In this document: in pieces, positions 20,403-28,144 of the stretch
How positions within the stretch are numbered: position 1 is the stretch's first letter
Layout: each line of letters opens with the position of its first letter
Origin: JBCCTX01 sp964652565
GTDB lineage: Bacteria; Bacteroidota; Bacteroidia; J057
Length of the DNA stretch: 64,000 nucleotides
Assembly (NCBI GenBank): GCA_964652565.1
Contig: CAZZEC010000004.1
Location: 13,211-77,210 of the forward strand
Direction: 5' to 3'
Notes under the pieces: generated by a model
Databases searched by the model: none
Told to the model about the DNA's origin: nothing
Seen by the model: only the letters and a program-made list of their open reading frames with translations
Made by a program: the position numbers and the translations under genes

Positions 20403-21143
20403 TTAGTCGAATAGGGTAGAAAATTCATAGACTCCTTTTTTGCCTATTAACCACTCAGCAGCGATAACAGCACCTAACGCAAATCCCCTTCGATTATGAG
20501 CATGATGCGAAATGGAAAGCGTATCTATTTCAGAATTATATGACACGGTGTGCTTACCATAAATTTCACCGGCTCTAATGTAACCCACAGATAATTCTTC
20601 ATCCCTTATCGCTCTTTGAGACAAACTAGCATCACTCAGATGGGTCTTTCTACTTAATTCATGGAGAATTTGATGTCCGAGATGTAGCGCGGTCCCACTA
20701 GGTGCATCGGATTTGTATCGATGATGTTGTTCCTCAATAAAACAGTCATATTCAGGATACCGATTCATCAATTGGGCTAGACGTTTATTTAATTGAAACA
20801 GTATATTGACTCCAATAGAAAAATTAGACGCATACAATAGACTTCCTTTTTGACTATTGACCCATGTTGTAACCTCTGCTAATCGCTCATACCATCCCGT
20901 TGTTCCACTAACCATGGGAATACCTAATTCCAGAGACTTCCTGAGATTTTGCTCAAAACTTTTGGGCTGAGTGAACTCAATGATTACTTCAGTATGGTTC
21001 TTTTGAACCTCAGACCACGAAGATTCATTATCTAAATCAATAATGCTACTGATCTCATGATTTCTTTGCTTTGCCTCAATCTCTACTGCCTTACCCATTT
21101 TTCCATAACCCACTAGAGCAATACGCAAATGCTTGTTTTCCAT
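20403..21143 (-). CDS. dapB: 4-hydroxy-tetrahydrodipicolinate reductase
   Basis: Reduces 4-hydroxy-tetrahydrodipicolinate with NAD(P)H in the lysine/diaminopimelate pathway. 246 residues, in the family's short range. N-terminal Rossmann motif VGYGKMGKAVE; catalytic and substrate region IEEQHHRYKSDAPSGTAL containing the HH catalytic pair, the conserved Lys, and the SGT loop that binds substrate. C-terminal HHAHNRRGFALGAVIAAEWL is the dimer/tetramer segment. Ten bp after the DUF5683 gene and on the same strand, in the ParB-DUF5683-DapB order common in Bacteroidota. Confidence 0.96.
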   Translation of the reverse strand: MENKHLRIALVGYGKMGKAVEIEAKQRNHEISSIIDLDNESSWSEVQKNHTEVIIEFTQPKSFEQNLRKSLELGIPMVSGTTGWYERLAEVTTWVNSQKGSLLYASNFSIGVNILFQLNKRLAQLMNRYPEYDCFIEEQHHRYKSDAPSGTALHLGHQILHELSRKTHLSDASLSQRAIRDEELSVGYIRAGEIYGKHTVSYNSEIDTLSISHHAHNRRGFALGAVIAAEWLIGKKGVYEFSTLFD

Positions 21144-21153
21144 AGATCAAATA

Positions 21154-21849
21154 TTAATCAATAGTCCATACCATAGTTATGCCAGGCTGTATACTATGTG
21201 AGCTAAGCCCTGGAGTACCTACGTTGGGATTTATTTCAAGCGATAAATTATCTGAAACATCAAAGCCATTGAGATGTGCATCTACATAAGCTTCAATAAC
21301 TTGTAGAATATGTATCCCCGCGATAGCAAGTAGTGATCGATCTCTAAATTGTCGAAAACGATCTCTGGCTCGCTTAATACCCTCTGTAGATGCAAATTCT
21401 CCGAATGTGTCGAAATCGTTTGTATCATCATCATCTATCCGCTCGATATATCCCTGTCGATATTCCTGGTATCTGTCATCATTGTATAAGAAAACTAGAT
21501 ATCCACCAGCATAAGCCCCATAAACTAAGGGGAGTTTCCAGTAATCTTTATTATAAAATTGCCCCCAACCAGGAAAAATCAGACTCCTTTTCCAGGCTAC
21601 ACTCGCATCAAAAGGAGGTCTCTTTCCGGGGAAAAGAAACTTAGCTATCCCCTTTTTAACCTGACTACTATCCACCAGGATTGCCATATTGGAGTCTGCC
21701 ACTGCCGATATAGAATCCATCTCGTAGATTAAGGTACTATCCTTTATACGCATCAGGCTATCTCTCTGTGTCTCCTGACTGTATGAACTGTTTAGGATGA
21801 CAAACAGAAATATAAAGGAGCATCCGACATATTGAATCCTTAAAATCAT
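21154..21849 (-). CDS. DUF5683 domain protein
   Basis: 231 residues with an N-terminal signal/anchor (IQYVGCSFIFLFVILNSSYSQ), a polar linker, and the DUF5683 core: AWKRSLIFPGWGQFYNKDYWKLPLVYG, then a membrane segment, a charged loop, and a second hydrophobic helix (SLLAIAGIHILQVIEAYVDAHL). The GWGQFYN motif is characteristic. Function unknown; the gene is regularly placed between parB and dapB in Bacteroidota, as here (40 bp after parB, 10 bp before dapB), suggesting a cell-envelope or cell-cycle role, which is inference. Confidence 0.85.
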   Translation of the reverse strand: MILRIQYVGCSFIFLFVILNSSYSQETQRDSLMRIKDSTLIYEMDSISAVADSNMAILVDSSQVKKGIAKFLFPGKRPPFDASVAWKRSLIFPGWGQFYNKDYWKLPLVYGAYAGGYLVFLYNDDRYQEYRQGYIERIDDDDTNDFDTFGEFASTEGIKRARDRFRQFRDRSLLAIAGIHILQVIEAYVDAHLNGFDVSDNLSLEINPNVGTPGLSSHSIQPGITMVWTID

Positions 21850-21889
21850 AATTAGAAGTACCCTTTAAAACAAAAAAAGTTGTATCACT

Positions 21890-22786
21890 TTATACATCTA
21901 ATATTTCCAGAATTCTATTGAGATCTTCAGTTGAATGAAAAGGTATGCTAATTTCCCCCTTACCTGTGCTGGATTGTTTGAGTTTGATTTTATTACCAAA
22001 TTTTTGCTCTAACTGCTGAGTAACATACTTCACTTGTATCTCTTGTGGAGAATGCTCTTTTTGCGATTCAGATTTTGCTTTTTTAACAGGTTGCTTTAAT
22101 TTTCGGCAAAGAACCTCAGCCTGTCTGACAGACATTTCCTTTTCTTTAATTTCGTTGTAAGCAAGTATTTGGATGCGAGGATCTTCTATACCCATAATTG
22201 GCTTGGCATGCCCCATTGTAACCTTGCCTTCTTTAACTCCGACCAGAACTTCCATAGGAAGTTTAAGCAATCTTAAATAATTTGTCACGGTAACACGGGC
22301 CTTACCTACTCTATCTCCTAGCGTCTCATGTTCAAGCCCAAGTTCATCAATCATCCGACGGTATGTGTTGGCAATTTCGATCGGATTGAGGTCTTCACGC
22401 TGAATATTTTCAATAAGTGCCATTTCCAATAACTGCTCATCGTTGGCTTTGCGAATATGAGCTGGTATATGCGTGAGACCTGCTTTTTTGGCAGCACGAT
22501 ACCTGCGCTCTCCAGCGATTAATTGGTATCGATTTTCTTCCAATTTTCTCACCGTCAAAGGTTGTATGATTCCATGCCTACGTATAGAATCCGCTAATTC
22601 TTCTAAGTGTTCTTCATTAAAATCTTGCCTGGGTTGGAAGGGATTGGTCATCTCGATATGGTCTATGGGAATCTCTCCAATGCCCGTAGCCACAACAACA
22701 GGATCCGCTTCTGGATCTTCAATATTTTCAGGAAGAATTGCACTAAGCCCCCTTCCTAGTCCGCCTTTTCTTTTAATCTTAGCCAT
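21890..22786 (-). CDS. parB: Chromosome-partitioning protein ParB
   Basis: 298 residues. N-terminal basic segment (KIKRKGGLGRGLSAILP), then the ParB/Srx CTPase domain with NPFQPRQDF and the C-motif-type YQLIAGERRYRAAKKAGL, then the helix-turn-helix parS-binding domain (LGDRVGKARVTVTNYLRLLKLP, VTMGHAKPIMGI), and a C-terminal dimerisation region. It loads at parS as a CTP-gated clamp and works with the ParA ATPase. No parA is seen next to it or elsewhere in the window; instead an NtrB-type kinase gene ends 31 bp upstream on the same strand. Confidence 0.95.
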   Translation of the reverse strand: MAKIKRKGGLGRGLSAILPENIEDPEADPVVVATGIGEIPIDHIEMTNPFQPRQDFNEEHLEELADSIRRHGIIQPLTVRKLEENRYQLIAGERRYRAAKKAGLTHIPAHIRKANDEQLLEMALIENIQREDLNPIEIANTYRRMIDELGLEHETLGDRVGKARVTVTNYLRLLKLPMEVLVGVKEGKVTMGHAKPIMGIEDPRIQILAYNEIKEKEMSVRQAEVLCRKLKQPVKKAKSESQKEHSPQEIQVKYVTQQLEQKFGNKIKLKQSSTGKGEISIPFHSTEDLNRILEILDV

Positions 22787-22817
22787 TTATCCTCTTTTTA
22801 GGCAAATCAAATTACAA

Positions 22818-24182
22818 CTAAAATGTCAAAGTAAAAACAGTACCTTCTCCTGGAATTGTATGAAACGTAATATTTCCTTTATGCAAGCGTAATATCTGCC
22901 TCGATAAACTTAACCCAATGCCTGAACCATTTCTTTTAGTAGTAAAAAAAGGAATGAAAATCTTATCCTGTAACTCTGGATCTATCCCCCATCCATTGTC
23001 CTCTACTTGAATATAAATATTATGGTTGTCGTCCTTGTTAGCTCTCAGATGTATCTCTTTATTGTCGCTATCTTTCACTGCTTCCATGGCATTTTTGATC
23101 AAATTGATCATAACTTGTTCAATCAAATCTGGATCTGCCATTACATATAATGATTCTCCCTGAATATCAATATTGTAAGAAATACCCTGTCTTTCACATT
23201 CTGGCCTAAATAGATTCATTAATCGGTCAAATAATTGACCGATATCTAATTTTTCAAATTGTGGAGTCGCTACCCGGGTGAGATTTCGATAGGCATGAAT
23301 AAATCTCAACAGCCCTTTGCTTCGATTTTCTATTGCATTCACCCCCACAAGCAAGTCTTCACCTGTATCCTCAGGCAATTGAGCCAGGGGCACTCGATTC
23401 CCCTCAACATCGGTTAATGAATCATTGATGGAAGCTGCCAGTGATACTATAGGAGTAACAGAGTTCATGATCTCGTGTGTCAACACACGAATGAGTTTCT
23501 GCCAGGATTCCAGCTCTTGTTCTTCCAACTCCGATTTGATATCCTGAAGTGAGATGAGCTTATACGTGTGTTCTTTTAACTTAAATGTGCTTGCCCTTAT
23601 GGATAGCTGCACCATAGATCCATTTAACACGAGTTTCAATAGTGATTGATCTCCTGACTTCATAGGAAGTATCTCTTCATACAATTTTTCATTATATTTT
23701 TTCAAAAAGGAAATATTTCCTAAATATGGCCTTCCGATAAGATCGTGGGCAGCTTGATTCATGATTACCACCTCACCTTCATCCCTGTAGCAAAGCAATG
23801 CAACACTGATATGTTGAATGATATTTTGTAGATATTGATAATGAATTTCTTTCTCGATTTTTAACTCGCGAAAGCTGTACAGTATTTGATTAAATGATTG
23901 ATACATCTGTATGGAAGCCTTCCCCTTTATTGCCTCAGAATAACTCAAGCTAAAATCCCTGTATTTTATTGCCGCCAAAAAGTTTGAAATATCAACCTGC
24001 ACTCTTTCAACATATGCTATAAATTCCCAGCCCAACCCCAGAATCAGCATGATTAAGATAACATTTGTCAATACCCATGATTCGGACATCGTCATTCCTT
24101 TACTTAAGACCAACATGAGACAGAATAGGATAATAACTCTGATCAATATATTTAATCTGAAATTTCTGCGTAGTGCATACAT
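22818..24182 (-). CDS. NtrB-type sensor histidine kinase (pair 1)
   Basis: 454 residues: two membrane segments near the N-terminus (ILIRVIILFCLMLVLSKG, WVLTNVILIMLILGLGWEF), a PAS-like region (about 100-215), HisKA with phospho-His in LIRVLTHEIMNSVTPIVSL, and HATPase with N-box MINLIKNAMEAV, G1 DNGWGIDPE, G2 NGSGIGLSLSRQIL. Two membrane segments with almost no periplasmic loop suggest sensing within the membrane or cytosol. It lies 68 bp downstream of its NtrC-type partner on the same strand. It is a close paralogue in layout of the kinase at 36313, sharing the LIRVLTHEI block. The next gene is parB, 31 bp on. Confidence 0.92.
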   Translation of the reverse strand: MYALRRNFRLNILIRVIILFCLMLVLSKGMTMSESWVLTNVILIMLILGLGWEFIAYVERVQVDISNFLAAIKYRDFSLSYSEAIKGKASIQMYQSFNQILYSFRELKIEKEIHYQYLQNIIQHISVALLCYRDEGEVVIMNQAAHDLIGRPYLGNISFLKKYNEKLYEEILPMKSGDQSLLKLVLNGSMVQLSIRASTFKLKEHTYKLISLQDIKSELEEQELESWQKLIRVLTHEIMNSVTPIVSLAASINDSLTDVEGNRVPLAQLPEDTGEDLLVGVNAIENRSKGLLRFIHAYRNLTRVATPQFEKLDIGQLFDRLMNLFRPECERQGISYNIDIQGESLYVMADPDLIEQVMINLIKNAMEAVKDSDNKEIHLRANKDDNHNIYIQVEDNGWGIDPELQDKIFIPFFTTKRNGSGIGLSLSRQILRLHKGNITFHTIPGEGTVFTLTF

Positions 24183-24250
24183 AAAAAAATAAGTTTACTT
24201 TTAATAGGGCATGAAGTTACACATTCAGGTGAATATTAGAAGTATGCTTA

Positions 24251-25597
24251 CTACAAACCATATTTGTCCATCTTCCGGTATAACGTAGTTCTGCCAAGTC
24301 CGAGCTCTTTGGCAGCTTTACTAATATTTCCACCGTTTTTGATGATAGCGCGTTGAATAGCTTCTTTTTCTACTTCTTCAAGGTTCAAGTCAGGTGTGTG
24401 TATGTTTTCATTTGTACGCTCTGCTGGAGCATCTGGTATTAAAATTTGGGGGTCTTCCATTATTACCGCCCGCTCTACTAAATGCTGGAGTTCCCTTACA
24501 TTACCAGGCCATGGGTAATCCTTCATTTGTGCGATAATATTTGTACCAATATCCAGGTCCATCATTTGGTATTTTTGTGTATACTTTTTCATAAAATAGT
24601 CAACCAATAATGGGATATCTTCAGAACGCTCTCTAAGGGGAGGAAGTGTGATTTCTACGGTATTAATTCGATAAAGCAAATCTTGCCTAAAAGATTTATC
24701 TGGCACCATCTGATATAAAGGCATATTGGTCGCAGATATCAGTCGTATGTTTACTTCTTTCGATCTGTGAGAGCCTACACGTTGAATTTTTCTATTTTGT
24801 AAAGCTGTTAGCAGTTTGGCTTGCAGAGGTAAAGATAGATTCCCGATCTCATCCATAAATAACGTGCCATTATTAGCTGCTTCAAACCTGCCTTCCCGAT
24901 CTTCGCGAGCATCTGTAAATGCTCCTTTAACATGACCAAATAATTCTGATTCAAACAATTGTTCGCTAATAGCACCGAGGTCTACATGGACAAAAGCTTC
25001 ATTCTTTCTTTTGGATTTCTCATGTAACGCTCTGGCTACTAATTCTTTACCAGTTCCATTTTCACCCAGTATGAGTACGTTGGCATCCGTGGGAGCCACT
25101 TTATCAATCATTCTAAATACTGAGCTCATTGTCTCTGCTTCACCGATAATAGGGGTTTCACTGGAAGTAGTGAATGGTCTATTGGTTGATGTTCGTGAAG
25201 TATCTTTAGGTTCTTCAAGTATATCCTGAATAGTAGTTACCAGATCTTCATTTTCCCAAGGTTTAAGTACGAAATCTGATGCTCCTTCTTTCATAGCTTT
25301 CACAGCTAAATTTACTTCGCCATATGCAGTCATTAGTACCACGTGTGAAGCAGGAGACATTTTTTTAATCTTTTTTAGCCACCTAAGACCTTCTTTACCA
25401 CTGGTAAAACCAGAGGTAAAATTCATATCTAACAACACAATGTCAAATATTTGGTTGGCGAGCAGATCCGGAAGTTGATGTGGTTCTCTCTGGGTAGCGA
25501 TACGTTTGAAATAAGGCTTTAAGGCTATACGTGCTGTCAACAATATATCATCATCATCATCAATGATCAGAAGACTTTTATCTGATTTGGTACGCAT
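24251..25597 (-). CDS. NtrC-type sigma-54-dependent response regulator (pair 1), GAFTDA variant
   Basis: 448 residues: receiver domain (acidic patch IDDDDDILL, phospho-Asp in IVLLDMNF, LMTAYGEVN, KPWEN), AAA+ domain from about 150 (Walker A GENGTGKE, Walker B LFMDEIGN, sensor ISATNMPLY, GNVRELQHLVERAV), and a C-terminal Fis-type helix-turn-helix (GGNISKAAKELGLGRTTLYRKM). The loop that contacts sigma-54, normally GAFTGA, reads GAFTDA here. It is divergent from the ABC unit whose promoter has tandem activator-like sites and a -24/-12 element, so the cognate target is probably next door. Confidence 0.95.
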   Translation of the reverse strand: MRTKSDKSLLIIDDDDDILLTARIALKPYFKRIATQREPHQLPDLLANQIFDIVLLDMNFTSGFTSGKEGLRWLKKIKKMSPASHVVLMTAYGEVNLAVKAMKEGASDFVLKPWENEDLVTTIQDILEEPKDTSRTSTNRPFTTSSETPIIGEAETMSSVFRMIDKVAPTDANVLILGENGTGKELVARALHEKSKRKNEAFVHVDLGAISEQLFESELFGHVKGAFTDAREDREGRFEAANNGTLFMDEIGNLSLPLQAKLLTALQNRKIQRVGSHRSKEVNIRLISATNMPLYQMVPDKSFRQDLLYRINTVEITLPPLRERSEDIPLLVDYFMKKYTQKYQMMDLDIGTNIIAQMKDYPWPGNVRELQHLVERAVIMEDPQILIPDAPAERTNENIHTPDLNLEEVEKEAIQRAIIKNGGNISKAAKELGLGRTTLYRKMDKYGL

Positions 25598-25747
25598 AGA
25601 GTAATTAGGGATTATATATCTGCATCTGCTACCGTTCCTCTAATATATAGATGAAATTTTTTATGCGAAAGTTGCATTCCTATCGAAGAAATATTTAAGT
25701 TTTCTTTCCCTATCCCCATTCCTCTTTGTGAATCTGATATTCATAAT

Positions 25748-25789
25748 TTGTTCAGTAATGAAACAGTGAAGTGTTCCGATGTGAAACAC
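25748..25789 (+). promoter_or_regulatory. Tandem activator-site-like inverted repeats upstream of the adaptor operon
   Basis: Two copies of an imperfect inverted repeat of the form GTGTTYCR-N3-TGAAACAC: TTGTTCAG-TAA-TGAAACAG (25748-25766) and GTGTTCCG-ATG-TGAAACAC (25771-25789), 23 bp apart. A further GTGTTTCA at 25794-25801 makes a perfect 8-bp inverted repeat with the TGAAACAC at 25782-25789. The second copy lies 71 bp upstream of the -24 GG. Same layout and spacing at 39376-39417. Binding by the NtrC-type regulators is inference. Confidence 0.65.
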
Positions 25790-25832
25790 GATTGTGTTTC
25801 AAAGGAGAATAATTACTTCTTATAATTCTGAT

Positions 25833-25845
25833 AATCAATTACTTA
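25833..25845 (+). promoter_or_regulatory. IHF-like site between activator sites and sigma-54 promoter
   Basis: AATCAATTACTTA matches the E. coli IHF consensus WATCARNNNNTTR at every fixed position. It is within the block TCAATTACTTACA that is conserved at 39463 (one or two changes) and 63126. It lies just upstream of the -24 element, closer than most IHF sites, so another bending protein or direct promoter function is possible. Confidence 0.45.
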
Positions 25846-25851
25846 CACCAA

Positions 25852-25867
25852 AGGCACACATGTTGCC
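25852..25867 (+). promoter_or_regulatory. Sigma-54 (-24/-12) promoter of the adaptor/ABC operon
   Basis: AGGCAC-ACATG-TTGCC fits TGGCAC-N5-TTGCW with GG at 25853 and GC at 25865 (12-bp register). Predicted transcript start is near 25878, about 22 nt before the small ORF at 25900. Confidence 0.75.
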
Positions 25868-25899
25868 ATGTAGTATAGTGTAATACTAATACCCAAACC

Positions 25900-26031
25900 A
25901 TGAAACAAGTAAAAAAATATCTGGAACAACTGGCTGAATGGCACTATCAAACAAGGCTTATTCGGTATAGATACTGTAGAATGCAAATTGCCATTGACAT
26001 CAAGACTCAAGACACTTTAACACATTATTAA
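25900..26031 (+). CDS. Small ORF (43 aa), first ORF behind the sigma-54 promoter
   Basis: ATG to TAA (followed by a second in-frame TAA), 43 codons. It begins MKQVKKYLEQLAEWHYQTRL and ends TQDTLTHY; basic and aromatic-rich in its first half, no signal peptide or membrane segment. It starts about 22 nt after the predicted transcript start, the same leader length as the ATPase gene behind the homologous promoter at 63142, and ends 27 bp before the adaptor gene. No Shine-Dalgarno is visible, which is normal in this phylum. I do not recognise it. It could be a real small protein, a leader peptide, or chance. Confidence 0.45.
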   Translation: MKQVKKYLEQLAEWHYQTRLIRYRYCRMQIAIDIKTQDTLTHY

Positions 26032-26058
26032 TAAAAAGCGGAAGAAAAAATTTCAATT

Positions 26059-27309
26059 ATGGATCGTGCGATCAAAAAGAAAAAATGGACAATACAAAAA
26101 ATACTACTGTATTTTGTAGCTCCTATCATCATATTTATTCTCATATTCCTGGTAGTACGAGCAACGGGTACTTCCCGATTAAGAGTGGACAGATCCAGGA
26201 TTACTATCTCAGACGTGACATATGGCCCTTTTCAAGAATTTACTGCGATCAATGGGGAAGTGCTTCCCATTGAAACGCGGATTATTACTGCGCTGGTAGG
26301 TGGACAAGTGGAAGAAGTATTTATGGAAGGGGGAGAAATTCTCACAAAGGGGGATATCATACTCAAGCTTGCCAATCCAGATCAGGAATTTAACTATATG
26401 CAACAAGAGACAGCACTGCTTGAGCAGGCTGACCAGTTGAGAAATACGCGTATAAACGTAGATGAGAGAATTCTTAACAGAAAAGAACAATTACAACAAA
26501 TTGAAGCCAATTTAATTCTGCAAGAATTCAATTATGAGAGAAATAAAGAATTATACGAGGATAGTATCATTTCGGAAGCTGAATATATGGAGTTCAAAAA
26601 TGCCTATGACTACGGATTGCAACAAAAAGCCCTGATAAAGCAACGGATAGCCTTGGATTCACAAATGCAAAAGCTTCAATTGGAACAAGTAGAGAGCGGC
26701 TTTGAGATCATAGATCGAAACCTAGCTGCACTGAAAGACTTCCAGGAAAATTTTATCATCAAAGCGCCAATCGCAGGACAGTTGTCATCCATCAGGGTCC
26801 AGATTGGCGAAAATGTCTCCCAAGGTCAAGAGATAGGTCAAATCGATGTATTAGATGGATACAAGGTACGAGCTCAGATTGATGAGTACTATATAGATAG
26901 AATCCAACCAGGGTTGAAAGGTATTTTTACATTTTCAGGTGAGCAGTACAACCTGGTGATTAGAAAAGTATATCCCGAAGTATTGACAAATGGAGTGTTT
27001 GAAGTTGATATGGACTTTGAGGAAACACCAGACGGAATCAGAAGGGGCCAAAACTTACAAATTAGACTTGCGCTGAGTGAAGAAGAACAAGCTTTAATGG
27101 TACCCAGAGGAGGATTCTACTCAGAGACAGCTGGAAATTGGATTTTTGTCGTCGATGAAAGTAGAGGAGTAGCAAGCAGAAGAAATATTAGTATAGACCG
27201 GCAAAGCGATCGATTCTATAAAATAGAATCGGGTCTCGAAGAAGGAGAAAAAGTAATCACATCAAGCTATGATAACTATACAGATATAGATATACTCGTT
27301 TTTAAATAG
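26059..27309 (+). CDS. Periplasmic adaptor (HlyD/MacA-like) of a tripartite ABC efflux system
   Basis: 416 residues: an N-terminal membrane anchor (ILLYFVAPIIIFILIFLVVRA), a lipoyl-like half (EVLPIETRIITALVGGQVEEVF ... GGEILTKGDIILKLAN), a long alpha-hairpin (about 110-215, LLEQADQLRNTRINVDERI to QKLQLEQVESGFEI), the second lipoyl half (FIIKAPIAGQLSSIRVQIGENVSQG), a beta-barrel, and a membrane-proximal domain. Such adaptors link an inner-membrane ABC transporter to a TolC-type outer-membrane channel; no channel gene is in the window. It is the first long gene of the unit 26059-36216 and precedes the ATPase by 112 bp. Confidence 0.9.
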   Translation: MDRAIKKKKWTIQKILLYFVAPIIIFILIFLVVRATGTSRLRVDRSRITISDVTYGPFQEFTAINGEVLPIETRIITALVGGQVEEVFMEGGEILTKGDIILKLANPDQEFNYMQQETALLEQADQLRNTRINVDERILNRKEQLQQIEANLILQEFNYERNKELYEDSIISEAEYMEFKNAYDYGLQQKALIKQRIALDSQMQKLQLEQVESGFEIIDRNLAALKDFQENFIIKAPIAGQLSSIRVQIGENVSQGQEIGQIDVLDGYKVRAQIDEYYIDRIQPGLKGIFTFSGEQYNLVIRKVYPEVLTNGVFEVDMDFEETPDGIRRGQNLQIRLALSEEEQALMVPRGGFYSETAGNWIFVVDESRGVASRRNISIDRQSDRFYKIESGLEEGEKVITSSYDNYTDIDILVFK

Positions 27310-27421
27310 ATCGTAACTGGCAGTTCGGAGCTCGTATGATTTCAATAAGTTTTATCATCTATGTATCAGCTACGATCTACCGTTCTCCACAAACCACCTT
27401 TAACTTATAATCCTAAAAATC

Positions 27422-28111
27422 ATGATTCGAACCAAAGATCTGGAAAAACTTTACCGCACAGAAGAAATAGAAACCACAGCACTAAACAAAGTGTCTATCA
27501 CTGTGAATGAAGGCGAATTTGTCTCAATCATGGGACCTTCTGGTTGTGGTAAATCCACGTTACTTAATATCCTGGGATTGATTGATAACCCCTCTGGAGG
27601 TCAGTATTTCTTTTTAGATGAAGAAGTATCTAAATATTCAGAACGTCAGCGTGCCAATCTCAGAAAGCACAACATTGGTTTCGTATTTCAGAGCTTTAAC
27701 TTGATAGATGAGTTAACTGTATTTGAAAATGTAGAACTGCCACTCATATATACTAAAACCAAGAGTTCCGAACGCAAAAAGCGCGTAGAAGAATCCCTTG
27801 AGAAGATGAATATGATGCACAGAAGAAATCACTTCCCTCAGCAACTTTCCGGTGGTCAACAACAACGTGTAGCTGTTGCAAGGGCAATCATCAATACTCC
27901 AAAGATCATCCTGGCTGACGAACCTACGGGTAATCTGGATACGTCCAATGGCGATGATGTAATGAAACTTCTCGCTCAATTAAATGAACAAGGAACTACT
28001 GTTATAATGGTGACTCACTCACCTAGAAATGCTGAATTCGGACATAGGACCATACATTTATTGGATGGCCAGGTAATCTCTGAGAATCAGATGAGTGGAC
28101 TGAAGATTTAA
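27422..28111 (+). CDS. LolD/MacB-type ABC transporter ATP-binding protein
   Basis: 229 residues, the usual length for this subfamily. Canonical motifs: Walker A GPSGCGKST, Q-loop VFQSFNLIDELTVFENVELPL, signature LSGGQQQRVAVARAI, Walker B ILADEPTGNLDT with the D-loop Asp, H-loop MVTHSPRNAEFG. Type VII (MacB/LolCDE-like) transporters use this ATPase with FtsX-fold permeases for mechanotransmission rather than classical transport. It sits between the adaptor and the first permease (33 bp), and could also serve the other permeases of the island. Confidence 0.95.
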   Translation: MIRTKDLEKLYRTEEIETTALNKVSITVNEGEFVSIMGPSGCGKSTLLNILGLIDNPSGGQYFFLDEEVSKYSERQRANLRKHNIGFVFQSFNLIDELTVFENVELPLIYTKTKSSERKKRVEESLEKMNMMHRRNHFPQQLSGGQQQRVAVARAIINTPKIILADEPTGNLDTSNGDDVMKLLAQLNEQGTTVIMVTHSPRNAEFGHRTIHLLDGQVISENQMSGLKI

Positions 28112-28144
28112 AGACCTGGTACTAAATACATAATCTTAACTCCC

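Noticed and set aside
25771..25789. Resemblance to a parS site (TGTTTCACGTGAAACA-like) only 3 kb from parB
   Set aside because: The spacer between half-sites is 3 bp rather than 2, the centre lacks CG, and the same 8-N3-8 repeats occur as pairs at fixed distance from three -24/-12 promoters, which fits activator sites better.
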